DNA from: Aquimarina agarilytica ZC1
GTDB taxonomy: Bacteria > Bacteroidota > Bacteroidia > Flavobacteriales > Flavobacteriaceae
Direction of reading: 5' to 3'
Length of the DNA: 64,000 bases
Assembly (NCBI RefSeq): GCF_000255455.1
Contig: NZ_JH621261.1
Coordinates: 1-64,000 of the forward strand
Below, piece after piece: positions 28,161-37,153 of the stretch. The position numbers and the translations under genes are program-made. Below the pieces are notes generated by a model, which was not told the origin of the DNA, did no database searches, and saw only the letters and a list, made by a program, of their open reading frames with translations. Each line of letters begins with the position of its first letter. Within the stretch, counting starts at the first letter, position 1.

Positions 28161-29920
28161 AGGACTAATTCTTTTTTAGTGATTAATTCTAAGCCAGATA
28201 AAATGAGTTTTTTGTAGCTTTTATTTTGAACTAAATTTTCTAAATAAGTCAATACAAAAGATTCTAATGTATGTTTAGAATCATAAACTAATTCATAAAT
28301 TTCTAATGCTAAAAGCCAATCATTTGGATAGTTTTCCTTTACCGATTCCATAATTTGAGAAAGCATATCAAAATCAAGCTCATTACTCTCTCGTATTTCC
28401 CTTACTTTATTATAGAATTGATGCAAAGTTAATGCAGCTTGTGAATAAGTTATTTTATGGGTTTTAACTGTGGAAACCTTATGTAAATCTTTAAAAGATT
28501 TTGGTGATGCAGGTCCGGCATAAGCAGATACAATATCTTTTCCTATAGCCATATCATAGATACCCCATTCAGGCTTAAATAAGATCTTTTTTTGGTGCGT
28601 AACTGTACAGTCTTCAAATGAAATAAGAATGATTTTACCTTTTAAATTACGTTTACCAGTGATTATTTTGCCCTCAACTTTAATCCCTCCTTCAAATGTA
28701 AGTGTGGTACGTTTACCTTCGTAAATACCATATACTTTTAAATCTTGAGGTGACATATCTTCTATAGCTAAATTAATGCCCTCTAATTTTCCTAACGGAC
28801 TTCCAAAGCCTTCGGCATGATAGGCTACTCCATGGCCAATTAATTCTTTATCTCTAAAAGCTAAAGCAGTTTTACCAGTGGTTTGTATGTATATGGGGAT
28901 ATTATTATGGGATAATACATTGGTGAAAATTCCAGAAATTTGGATACCAGTACTTAATTCTACGGTTCCTATATTTTTGGACTGAATTAGTTTTTCTATT
29001 CCAGAAAGTCCCCCAGTTCTTAAAGCCATCGTATGAGCAAATTTTTCCAAAACATAACTTAAATGAGCAAAATTGGGGGTAACAAACAGTTGCGGTTGTT
29101 GCTTGGTAATATCAAAACTTACATTTGAGGCATCAATGGTGTAAGGGATTTTTTTAACACTTTCATTCAAGCATAATTTACTTTCACCTATGGAAGATAG
29201 TAAGCCGGCTCCATAAATTTTTGGGTTATTAATAGTACCAATTAATCCATATTCAACAGTCCACCAATGCAAATTTCTTAGTTGTGCCATTTCAGATAGT
29301 TCACCCATAGTTGCTTGAACCTCATTTAGGTTTTCCATAGCTTTATCCAAAGTAGCTTGTTCTGTATTTGGATCTTCTTTTAAAATAGATACTTTTCTAA
29401 CGGCTTCATATAAATCATAATCTCTGGACGATGAAATTGCTTTACTGCCAATTTCCCCAAATCGTCTTAAATATTCGGCATATTCGGGATTAGCAATAAA
29501 AGGTGCATGTCCGGCTGCTTCATGAATAATGTCTGGGGCAGGAGTGTAGGCGATGTGGTCTATGGTTCTCATATCTGATGCGATAACCAAAACATTATAG
29601 GCTTGAAATTCCATAAAAGCGTTTGGAGGAATAAAACCATCTACGGATACAGCTGCCCATCCAATTTCTTTTAAAATCCTATTCATACCTTCCATTTTTG
29701 GAATATGATCTATAGAAATACCTGTTTTTTTAATCCCGTCGAGATAATAACTATGAGCTACTTTTGGCAAATAATTGGTATTTAAACGCATTACATAACG
29801 CCACACGGCTTGGTTTTGAGCTGTATATTCTTCATAAGGTTGCCTAACAATAAATTTATGTAAGTGTTTGGGCAGCTTTTTGGTGACACTGTTTAAATTA
29901 AATTGATGGGTAGTATTCAT
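28157..29920 (-). CDS. Aromatic amino acid hydroxylase (phenylalanine 4-monooxygenase-like) with long C-terminal extension
   Basis: Pterin-dependent iron enzyme hydroxylating phenylalanine to tyrosine. The catalytic domain occupies about residues 1-310: the two iron His lie in IIHEAAGHAPFIANPEYAEY (about 130-149) and the Glu in HWWTVEYGL (about 218-226). The remaining 270 residues have no counterpart in short bacterial PheA-type enzymes (about 260-300 aa) and I recognise no domain there, apart from beta-rich text such as LTFEGGIKVEGKIITGKRNLKG. Such long forms are usual in Flavobacteriaceae. Third from the 3' end of the operon. Confidence 0.88.
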   Translation of the reverse strand: MNTTHQFNLNSVTKKLPKHLHKFIVRQPYEEYTAQNQAVWRYVMRLNTNYLPKVAHSYYLDGIKKTGISIDHIPKMEGMNRILKEIGWAAVSVDGFIPPNAFMEFQAYNVLVIASDMRTIDHIAYTPAPDIIHEAAGHAPFIANPEYAEYLRRFGEIGSKAISSSRDYDLYEAVRKVSILKEDPNTEQATLDKAMENLNEVQATMGELSEMAQLRNLHWWTVEYGLIGTINNPKIYGAGLLSSIGESKLCLNESVKKIPYTIDASNVSFDITKQQPQLFVTPNFAHLSYVLEKFAHTMALRTGGLSGIEKLIQSKNIGTVELSTGIQISGIFTNVLSHNNIPIYIQTTGKTALAFRDKELIGHGVAYHAEGFGSPLGKLEGINLAIEDMSPQDLKVYGIYEGKRTTLTFEGGIKVEGKIITGKRNLKGKIILISFEDCTVTHQKKILFKPEWGIYDMAIGKDIVSAYAGPASPKSFKDLHKVSTVKTHKITYSQAALTLHQFYNKVREIRESNELDFDMLSQIMESVKENYPNDWLLALEIYELVYDSKHTLESFVLTYLENLVQNKSYKKLILSGLELITKKELVL

Positions 29921-29936
29921 TTTAAAGTTTTAAAAA

Positions 29937-31097
29937 TTATAAAGTACCTCTGTTTGCTTGTTCTCTTTCTATTGCTTCGAATAATGATTTAAAGTTTCCT
30001 ACACCAAAAGATTGCGCTCCTTTTCTTTGTATGACTTCAAAAAATAGGGTAGGTCTGTCTACAACAGGTTTGGTAAATAATTGCAGTAAATAACCTTCTT
30101 CATCTCGGTCTATTAATATGCCATGTTGTTTAAGAACAGCAACATCTTCATCAATTTCTCCAACGCGTTCAATTAAATCATCATAATACGTATCTGGCAC
30201 ATATAAAAACGCTATTCCACGGTCTCTCATTGCAGCAACGGTGGTTATGATATCATCTGTAGCTACAGCAATATGTTGTACCCCGGGACTGCCATAAAAA
30301 TCTAAATATTCTTCAATTTGTGATTTTTTATTTCCTTTTGCTGGTTCATTTATGGGGAATTTAATTCTACCATTTCCATTACTCATTACTTTGCTCATTA
30401 GTGCCGTGTATTCGGTCGAAATATCATCATCGGTAAACGAAATAATTTGAGTAAATCCCATCACATCTGCATAAAAATTACACCAAGTATTCATTTCTTT
30501 CCAACCCACATTACCTACTATATGGTCTATATATTTTAAACCAACTGGAGCTGGATTATAATGAGACTCCCATTTTTTATATCCAGGTAAAAAAGGGCCA
30601 GTGTAATTTTTTCGTTCTACAAAAATATGTACTACATCGCCATAAGTATGTATTCCAGATCTAATTACATAACCATTTTCATCTACTTCTTTTGTGGGTT
30701 CCATAAAAGGTTTGGCACCTCTTTTTATGGTTTCTTCAAAAGATTTAGTAGCGTCATCGACCCATAAAGCCATCACTTTAACACCATCGCCATGTGTATT
30801 AATATGTGCATTAATCTCCCCATTCTTTTCTAAAGGGCTAGTTAAAACCAATCGAATTTTACCTTGTTTTAATACATAAGAAACACGGTCTTTTAACCCA
30901 GTTTCTAATCCGGCATAGGCAAATGATTGAAAACCAAAGGCTGTTTTGTAAAAATGAGCACTTTGCTTGGCATTGCCTACATAAAACTCTACGTAATCTG
31001 TTCCTAATAAAGGTAAAAAATCTTCTGCATCTGCAAATATTTTTTTTAGCTCATATTCAGTACTTTGTAAATCGTTTATTTTTTTAATAGTTGCCAT
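29937..31097 (-). CDS. hppD: 4-hydroxyphenylpyruvate dioxygenase
   Basis: Non-haem iron enzyme turning 4-hydroxyphenylpyruvate into homogentisate. 386 aa with two vicinal oxygen chelate domains. The iron ligands are the His in YIDHIVGNV (about residue 188), the His in GVQHIAVATDDI (about 270) and the Glu in FFEVIQRKGAQSFG (about 352). It sits between the homogentisate dioxygenase (19 bases) and the hydroxylase (16 bases). Confidence 0.95.
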   Translation of the reverse strand: MATIKKINDLQSTEYELKKIFADAEDFLPLLGTDYVEFYVGNAKQSAHFYKTAFGFQSFAYAGLETGLKDRVSYVLKQGKIRLVLTSPLEKNGEINAHINTHGDGVKVMALWVDDATKSFEETIKRGAKPFMEPTKEVDENGYVIRSGIHTYGDVVHIFVERKNYTGPFLPGYKKWESHYNPAPVGLKYIDHIVGNVGWKEMNTWCNFYADVMGFTQIISFTDDDISTEYTALMSKVMSNGNGRIKFPINEPAKGNKKSQIEEYLDFYGSPGVQHIAVATDDIITTVAAMRDRGIAFLYVPDTYYDDLIERVGEIDEDVAVLKQHGILIDRDEEGYLLQLFTKPVVDRPTLFFEVIQRKGAQSFGVGNFKSLFEAIEREQANRGTL

Positions 31098-31116
31098 TGT
31101 CTAAAATATTTATGAC

Positions 31117-32283
31117 TTATTTAATTTCATCTAACCAAGATTGGTAATAGGTTTCATCGGCAATTTTTAAGGCTTCCTCTGTCACCATTAAGGGGTTAAA
31201 AGTATCTACCATGACGGCTAATTCTTTTGTTTCTTTTTTGCCAATACTTTTCTCCATAGTTCCTGGGTGAGGTCCATGGGGTATTCCCGCCGGGTGTAGT
31301 GTTATTTGTCCTTTTTTAACATTGTTTCTACTCATAAAATCACCATCCACGTAATACAAAACTTCATCAGAATCTATATTGCTATGGTTGTAAGGAGCAG
31401 GAACTGCATTTGGATGATAATCATATAGGCGGGGTACAAAACTGCATATCACAAATGCATTGGTTTCAAAAGTTTGATGTACGGGAGGTGGTTGGTGAAT
31501 TCTACCGGTAATAGGTTCAAAATCATGTATGGATAATTTATAAGGAAAATTGTAACCATCCCAACCTATAACACTAAAAGGGTGTGCTGCATACACGTAT
31601 TCATGAATCATATTTTGTTTTTTAACTTTAATAATAAAATTGCCTTTTTTAGTATAAGTTTCTAATTCTGATGGGGCATGCATATCCCGTTCACAATAAG
31701 GGGCATGTTCTAGAAGCTGACCAAACCAATTGCGATATTTTTTTGGGGTGTATATGGGATTTTTAGATTCTATAATAAATAGTCTATTGTGTTCTGTATC
31801 AAAATCTATTTGATAAATAATTCCTCGAGGAATCACTATATAATCACCGTATTTAAAAGTGATATTACCAAGTTGTGTTCTTAACTTACCAGTACCTTGA
31901 TGAATAAAGAGTATTTCATCGGAATCGGTGTTTTTATAAAAATAATTTAGTAATGATTTTCTAGGAGCAGCTAAAACAATATAACAGTCGTTATTAGCCA
32001 GTACTGTTTTTCTGCTTTCTAAAAAATCAGCTGTTGCTGGCACTTGAAAACCTTTTAAATTTAGTGCCTTCATATTTTTTTCTACGGCAATTTTAGGGGA
32101 AACATCATAAGATCGTATAATTTCTTTAACTTGTGTTGGTCGTTGTGTATGATATAAAAGTGATGACATACCATCAAAACCGATAGTACCAAAAAGTTCT
32201 TCGTGGTAAAAATCACCCTCATCGCTTTTAAAAACAGTATGTCTTTTAAGCGGTATTTTCCCTAATTTGTGATAGAAAGGCAT
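31117..32283 (-). CDS. hmgA: Homogentisate 1,2-dioxygenase
   Basis: Opens the ring of homogentisate to maleylacetoacetate; iron-dependent cupin-type enzyme, 388 aa, shorter than the 430-440 aa proteobacterial form but typical of Bacteroidota. Active-site elements are near the C-terminus: the iron region HPAGIPHGPHPGTMEKSIG and the preceding PAPYNHSNIDSDEVLYYVDG. The N-terminal half is the cupin core (FIHQGTGKLRTQLGNITFKYGDY). 16 bases after the amino-acid dehydrogenase. Confidence 0.92.
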   Translation of the reverse strand: MPFYHKLGKIPLKRHTVFKSDEGDFYHEELFGTIGFDGMSSLLYHTQRPTQVKEIIRSYDVSPKIAVEKNMKALNLKGFQVPATADFLESRKTVLANNDCYIVLAAPRKSLLNYFYKNTDSDEILFIHQGTGKLRTQLGNITFKYGDYIVIPRGIIYQIDFDTEHNRLFIIESKNPIYTPKKYRNWFGQLLEHAPYCERDMHAPSELETYTKKGNFIIKVKKQNMIHEYVYAAHPFSVIGWDGYNFPYKLSIHDFEPITGRIHQPPPVHQTFETNAFVICSFVPRLYDYHPNAVPAPYNHSNIDSDEVLYYVDGDFMSRNNVKKGQITLHPAGIPHGPHPGTMEKSIGKKETKELAVMVDTFNPLMVTEEALKIADETYYQSWLDEIK

Positions 32284-32299
32284 AACAATAAATTTTAAT

Positions 32300-33559
32300 T
32301 TACAGTAAAATTGGTACTATCTCTTTTTCATCTTTTTGTTGTAATTTTTGTATAGCTATATCCAAGGAATTCTTTGTTAAATTCAGGCCATTTGGACATA
32401 ATTGGTAAGTTTCTAATAAGGCGTTTTTTATAATGTTTGATGTATCATCAAAAAGTATGGAGTCTGTAATTTCACCTTCATTCTCCATCAAGAAAGCAAA
32501 AACTCTAGCCATACCGCAATTGGCAATAAAATCGGGAATAATAGCTATTTTGCTATCTATTTCGGATAACAAAGGTCCCATAAAGATTTTATTGTCGTTA
32601 AAAGGGACATTTGCACCACAACTAACGACTTCTAAGCCATTTTTTAACATTTGATCCATATGTGATTTTTCAACCATTCTGGATCCAGCGGCAGGAATAA
32701 AAATTTGAGCGCCCGCATTCCATACTTTTTCCATGACATCATGATAAGAAAGGAAAGCATGTTGTTTATCTAAATTCGCTTTTTTTGCGAACAACTGTTT
32801 TACTTCTTCCAACGTATAGCCTTTGGTATTTATTAAGCCTCCGTTGTAATTTATAATTCCAATAATTTTAACACCATAACTGGCCAAAGTAACTCCAGCA
32901 GCTGCACCTACATTACCCCATCCTTGAATAATAGCTTTTTTGCCTTTTATATCACCTCCCCAAATAGTGTAATAGTGTTTAACGGCTTCGGCAACACCAT
33001 AGCCTGTTATTAGGTCCGCTATTTTGTATGTTGTACTACCAGTTGGCATGTACTTATCATTAGTGACTAGTTTAGAAACACCATATTGTAAGCGTTCTAT
33101 TTTTTTTCTATTCTTAGCTTTATCAATATTAAAATACCCATTTACAACTCCTTCTTGCGGATGTGTTAACCCATGGCTTTCTATAATTGGAATAACCTCG
33201 TATAACTCATCTATATTAAGATCACCTCCTGTGCCATAATAATTTTTTAGCAATGGCATAATAGCTTTATACCATCGTTTTAAGACTTCTTTTTTTCTGG
33301 GGTCTTGCGGATCAAAATTAATTCCAGATTTAGCACCACCAATTTGTGGACCAGATATGGTAAATTTTATTTCCATAGTTTTTGCTAAGGATTCCACCTC
33401 GGAACGATTTAAGCCTTTACGCATTCGAGTGCCACCACCTGCAGCTCCACCTCTTAACGAGTTTATGACTAACCATCCCTTAGCTTCGGACTCTTTATCG
33501 GTCCATTCAAAAACAATTTCTGGAGATTTTTTTTCAAAAACACTAATTAAACTTGACAT
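32300..33559 (-). CDS. Glu/Leu/Phe/Val-type amino acid dehydrogenase, 419 aa
   Basis: NAD(P)-dependent oxidative deaminase. The dimerisation domain carries the substrate Lys in GPQIGGAKSGINFD and the catalytic segment STTYKIADLITGYGVAEAV. The Rossmann domain starts at AIIQGWGNVGAAAG, and CGANVPFND is typical. It is the first gene of the aromatic operon. No aromatic aminotransferase is present, so the enzyme may deaminate phenylalanine or tyrosine to the 2-oxo acid; the family also includes glutamate and leucine dehydrogenases, so substrate is inference from position. Confidence 0.85.
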   Translation of the reverse strand: MSSLISVFEKKSPEIVFEWTDKESEAKGWLVINSLRGGAAGGGTRMRKGLNRSEVESLAKTMEIKFTISGPQIGGAKSGINFDPQDPRKKEVLKRWYKAIMPLLKNYYGTGGDLNIDELYEVIPIIESHGLTHPQEGVVNGYFNIDKAKNRKKIERLQYGVSKLVTNDKYMPTGSTTYKIADLITGYGVAEAVKHYYTIWGGDIKGKKAIIQGWGNVGAAAGVTLASYGVKIIGIINYNGGLINTKGYTLEEVKQLFAKKANLDKQHAFLSYHDVMEKVWNAGAQIFIPAAGSRMVEKSHMDQMLKNGLEVVSCGANVPFNDNKIFMGPLLSEIDSKIAIIPDFIANCGMARVFAFLMENEGEITDSILFDDTSNIIKNALLETYQLCPNGLNLTKNSLDIAIQKLQQKDEKEIVPILL

Positions 33560-33593
33560 AGGAACAGCGTATAACTATTAATATGATATTAAA

Positions 33594-33729
33594 GTTATAT
33601 GATAAAATCAATAATATCATAATATGCTGTTTTTTATTCCTTATAATAGCATATTATTCTATTTTATTACATATTAAATAATTTTATTCTATTTTTGATT
33701 GTTTTGTAATAATTAAATAGAATAAAATG
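33594..33729. promoter_or_regulatory. Divergent control region with Lrp box and inverted repeats
   Basis: Intergenic region between the aromatic operon and the Lrp-type regulator. TAGCATATTATTCTA (33647-33661) matches the E. coli Lrp consensus YAGHAWATTWTDCTR at all 15 positions. A 14-bp perfect inverted repeat, ATTTTATTCTATTT (33681-33694) and AAATAGAATAAAAT (33716-33729), ends on the regulator's own ATG. The core TATTCTATTTT thus occurs three times, counting both strands. This suggests an array of Lrp-type sites for control of the operon and autoregulation. Confidence 0.6.
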
Positions 33730-34202
33730 AGTGTTAAACTGAATGAAATAGATATTCGTATTTTAGATTTACTACAAGAAAACGGGCGTATTACCATAAA
33801 AAAATATCTGAAATACTGGGTTTATCAACAACACCAGTATTTGAAAGGCTAAAAAAGTTAGAAAAATCGGGTATAATAAAAGATTATGTAGCCTTATTGG
33901 ATGAGCGAAAAATAGGAGTGAAACAGACTGTTTTTATTAGCTTGACTTTAAAAGAACATAGGAGAAGCTATTTGGATAAATTTGTGAAGGAAGTAGAAAA
34001 ATTTACAGAGGTAACCGAGTGTTATCGGATTGCAGGTAATTTTGATTTTTTAATAAAAGTATTGGTCAAGGATATTGAAGCTTATGAAAATTTTATTTTA
34101 ACAAAACTTTCTTTATTGCCTAATTTAGGAAATGTACAAAGCCACATAGCACTTTCTGAAACTAAAAATTCTACTAAAATAGATTTAAGTATTTTTAAGT
34201 AA
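33727..34202 (+). pseudogene. Lrp/AsnC-family regulator, frameshifted at an A7 run
   Basis: Feast/famine regulator divergent from the phenylalanine/tyrosine operon it probably controls. From ATG 33727 the frame reads the first helix (LNEIDIRILDLLQENGRITIKK), then fails at seven A (33798-33804) and stops after 41 codons. The next frame holds the rest of the helix-turn-helix (SEILGLSTTPVFERLKKLEKSG) and the RAM effector domain (ECYRIAGNFDFLIKVLVKDIEAYENF) to 34202. One more A restores a 158-aa protein of standard length. Apart from this the sequence is well conserved, so decay would be recent, or the frameshift is a sequencing error or a reversible switch. Confidence 0.82.
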
Positions 34203-34210
34203 CGGAATAA

Positions 34211-34948
34211 TTAGTTGTCCGTCTCTTTTTCTTGCTCCTTCTTTTTGATTTTTTGTTTCTTTTTGTAAAGCGGTATATAATAACTAATATAATAGTTGAA
34301 TCCAGTACCAACGTCGCTGAAGTCACTAGTTTTTCCAAAACCAGGAATGAATGTATTGTCAAAACCATCAGGTTTATCTTCGGAAATCATAAATCTTAGT
34401 GATACATTAAAGCCAAGGAAGAGATTATTAAAAATTTCAGCTTTAAGTCCAGCTAAAAACTCAACCCAATGTGCTGTTAAGCCATCATTGGAAAAATCAT
34501 TAGATAGTTGAGGGTTTTCAAAGAAAGAATTTCGGGTGGCAATGCTAAAATTATCTAATTCTTGATTAAATGTAGCCACTCCATAACGCAAACCAACAAA
34601 AATAAGGTTACGCATGCCTATTAAGTTTTTATGGGCATTATAGTCAACACCAGCCTTTAAGTAACCTCCACTTGTTGTGGTACTAATGCTGGTTTCATTT
34701 AGTTCAATTTTTTCGGTTCCAATTTCTGCAGCAGCATAATATTTTTTAGTCAATCGATAATCACCATTTATTTCAAAACCATTGTATTCATCGGAAGTTA
34801 TGGTACGGATAATTTTGTTAAGATCTGTACCTATTCTTAGTCCGTAAGAATTGTTGAGTTTTAATTTTTTAGTAGCTGTAGTATCCGTATCCTGAGCTAA
34901 AAGTTGCCCTATACAAAAAAGGCTAATGAAAAATACGAACGTGCGCAT
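34211..34948 (-). CDS. DUF6048-type outer-membrane beta-barrel protein
   Basis: Signal peptide (MRTFVFFISLFCIGQLLAQ) then a beta-rich domain with alternating aromatic and polar strands (GFEINGDYRLTKKYYAAAEIG, GGYLKAGVDYN, FVGLRYGVATF) and a basic tail, as in small outer-membrane barrels. I prefer ATG 34948 to the in-frame 34960. The position after rlmD and a DUF6452 lipoprotein is a recurrent flavobacterial arrangement, from which the family is named. Function unknown. It overlaps the preceding gene by about 26 bases. Confidence 0.72.
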   Translation of the reverse strand: MRTFVFFISLFCIGQLLAQDTDTTATKKLKLNNSYGLRIGTDLNKIIRTITSDEYNGFEINGDYRLTKKYYAAAEIGTEKIELNETSISTTTSGGYLKAGVDYNAHKNLIGMRNLIFVGLRYGVATFNQELDNFSIATRNSFFENPQLSNDFSNDGLTAHWVEFLAGLKAEIFNNLFLGFNVSLRFMISEDKPDGFDNTFIPGFGKTSDFSDVGTGFNYYISYYIPLYKKKQKIKKKEQEKETDN

Positions 34949-35456
34949 TGTCTTCGTCATTTATGGTGTTGTTTTCAATTAAAATAGATTGAATCCAATT
35001 GGTGTTATCATCAAACATAGCGGTTTTACTTTTTATTTCTAGATTACTAAAAATAGTTTTAAAACCGCAGGCTTTGCTTACATATTCATTTTTTCGGTTA
35101 TAGGTAATTTCAATAATATCCGATCGGATAATAGTTGGGTCTGTAGATCGGGCATTAATTTTAAACTCGTATTCAACTTTATCTTCATTAATGTTTAAAG
35201 GTATAGTAATAGAATCAAAACGATCAATACCTGGAACAATTCTTTCACTATCGGAAGTTAAACTTATTTCCAAGCCAGGGGCTTGTTTAGTAAGTGCTTG
35301 TTCTTCAGAGTTTCTAAATGTTATAATAAGCTGGGGTGTAATAGGCGTATTTTCTGTATCACAAATATCATCTCTTTCACAGCTGACAGATACTATAGTA
35401 ACCAAACTTACTAAGGCAAGTAATGTATAAAAGAAATTATTTTTAATTATTTTCAT
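34923..35456 (-). CDS. DUF6452-type lipoprotein, 177 aa
   Basis: Exported protein with lipobox SVSC (about residue 26) followed by Cys-containing ERDDICD, then an immunoglobulin-like beta domain (TPQLIITFRN, VEYEFKINARSTDP). It lies between rlmD (25 bases) and the barrel protein (overlap), and the pair probably works at the outer membrane. Family assigned by pattern and synteny; role unknown. Confidence 0.72.
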   Translation of the reverse strand: MKIIKNNFFYTLLALVSLVTIVSVSCERDDICDTENTPITPQLIITFRNSEEQALTKQAPGLEISLTSDSERIVPGIDRFDSITIPLNINEDKVEYEFKINARSTDPTIIRSDIIEITYNRKNEYVSKACGFKTIFSNLEIKSKTAMFDDNTNWIQSILIENNTINDEDNAHVRIFH

Positions 35457-35481
35457 AAGTGAGTTTGGTCTCTACTATTTT

Positions 35482-36891
35482 TTAGCGTAATTCTAATAAA
35501 ACTACATTTTCTACGTGATGTGTTTGTGGAAACATATCAACGGCTTGAGTTTTACTTACTTTATAACTTTCATCTAATAACGCTAAATCTCGTGCTTGTG
35601 TGGCACTATTACAACTTACATATACAATTTTTTTAGGAGCTATACTCAAAATTTGAGCAACGACATCTTTATGCATTCCATCTCGTGGAGGATCAGTAAT
35701 AATTACGTCGGGCATTCCATGTTGATCCACAAAACCAGCAGTAAATACTTTTTTCATATCACCTACATAAAACTCTACATTATCAATTTTGTTATGTTCG
35801 GCGTTTATTTTAGCGTCGGCAATGGCTTCGGGGACAGACTCAACACCTATGACATGTTTTGCTTTTTTGGAAACAAATTGAGCAATAGTACCAGTACCTG
35901 TGTATAAATCATAGACTAATTCATTTCCGGTTAAACCGGCAAAATCTCTAGTAATTTTATAGAGTTCAAAGGCTTGTTCGGAATTGGTTTGGTAAAATGA
36001 TTTAGCGTTAATTTTAAAGCGCAAACCTTCCATTTCTTCTTCAATGAAATCTTTACCATGGAAGCAAATTACTTCTTGATCATATATGGTATCATTTCCT
36101 TTTGTGTTTACTACATATTGTAATGAAGTAATTTCAGGAAATTGTTCTTTAATATAGTTAAGTAATAACGTTCGTTTTTCTACATCTTCATAAAAAAATT
36201 GTACCAATACCATAATTTGATTGGTAGAAGTTGTACGAATCATTAATGAGCGTAAAAGTCCTTGTTGGTTACGTGCATTAAAAAAAGGAAGCTCGTTTTT
36301 AGTAGCAAATTCTTTAACCTTTGTTCTAATAGCGTTACTAGGATCTGCTTGTAAATGACACTTATTTAAATCTAGAATTTTATCCCACATGCCCGGGATG
36401 TGAAAACCAAGGGCATTACGATCATTAATTTGCTGATCACTTTTTATTTCGTCTAATGATAACCAACGACTATCACTAAATGAGAACTCCATTTTATTTC
36501 GGTAAAAGTATTTTTTTTCTGAACCTAAAATAGGTGTAATTTCTGGTAGGTCTACTTTACCAATTCGTTGCAGGTTATTAACAACTTCCTGTTCTTTAAA
36601 AAACAGTTGGTGCACATAACTCATATGTTGCCATTTGCAACCACCACAGGTGCCAAAATGCTCACAAACAGGTGTTGTACGTTTGTCTGAAAGAGACTTG
36701 AAATTTGTCGCATTACCTTCGTAATAAGCTTTTCGTTTTTTGAATACTTGTATGTCAACAACATCACCAGGAATAGCATTTGTTAAAAAAATAACTTTTC
36801 CATCAGGCGCTTTGGCAATACTTTTTCCTTTAGCTCCAGCGTCTATCACTTCAATGTCCTCAAAAAAAGGTTTTGTTTTCTTTCTTCCCAT
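35482..36891 (-). CDS. rlmD: 23S rRNA (uracil-1939-C5)-methyltransferase RlmD
   Basis: SAM-dependent RNA methyltransferase, 469 aa. It has an N-terminal TRAM domain (residues 1-60, KGKSIAKAPDGKVIFLTNAIPGD), a four-Cys iron-sulfur site including CEHFGTCGGCKWQH (about 76-89), the SAM motif LVYDLYTGTGTIAQF, and the catalytic region TDPPRDGMH ... YVSCNSATQARDL with the nucleophile Cys in VSCN. First gene of the group with the DUF6452 and DUF6048 proteins. Confidence 0.93.
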   Translation of the reverse strand: MGRKKTKPFFEDIEVIDAGAKGKSIAKAPDGKVIFLTNAIPGDVVDIQVFKKRKAYYEGNATNFKSLSDKRTTPVCEHFGTCGGCKWQHMSYVHQLFFKEQEVVNNLQRIGKVDLPEITPILGSEKKYFYRNKMEFSFSDSRWLSLDEIKSDQQINDRNALGFHIPGMWDKILDLNKCHLQADPSNAIRTKVKEFATKNELPFFNARNQQGLLRSLMIRTTSTNQIMVLVQFFYEDVEKRTLLLNYIKEQFPEITSLQYVVNTKGNDTIYDQEVICFHGKDFIEEEMEGLRFKINAKSFYQTNSEQAFELYKITRDFAGLTGNELVYDLYTGTGTIAQFVSKKAKHVIGVESVPEAIADAKINAEHNKIDNVEFYVGDMKKVFTAGFVDQHGMPDVIITDPPRDGMHKDVVAQILSIAPKKIVYVSCNSATQARDLALLDESYKVSKTQAVDMFPQTHHVENVVLLELR

Positions 36892-36959
36892 CTTGCAAAA
36901 ATAGGCTTTTTGATAGCAAAATTAATCATGAATTTATTCATTTGTACTATTTTTGAAGC

Positions 36960-37151
36960 ATGAATAAGTATTGGCCTTTTATAAGCTTGATTTTTGCAGC
37001 TTTTTTATTGTTTTTTAACACAGGAGTAAAAGAGTACACAGTGTATTGTCAAGTTGTGGGATTGTGTTTGGGGATGTTTTCGTTGTATAAATTATCCAAA
37101 TCATTGCCGGAAAAACAAGAAGAAAATGAACAAGATAATTTAAAGTTTTAA
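36960..37151 (+). CDS. Small membrane protein, 63 aa
   Basis: Two hydrophobic segments (about residues 5-20 and 27-46) and a charged tail; probably an inner-membrane hairpin protein. Family unknown. It is 2 bases before the Smr gene, so co-transcribed, and divergent from rlmD. Confidence 0.6.
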   Translation: MNKYWPFISLIFAAFLLFFNTGVKEYTVYCQVVGLCLGMFSLYKLSKSLPEKQEENEQDNLKF

Positions 37152-37153
37152 CC

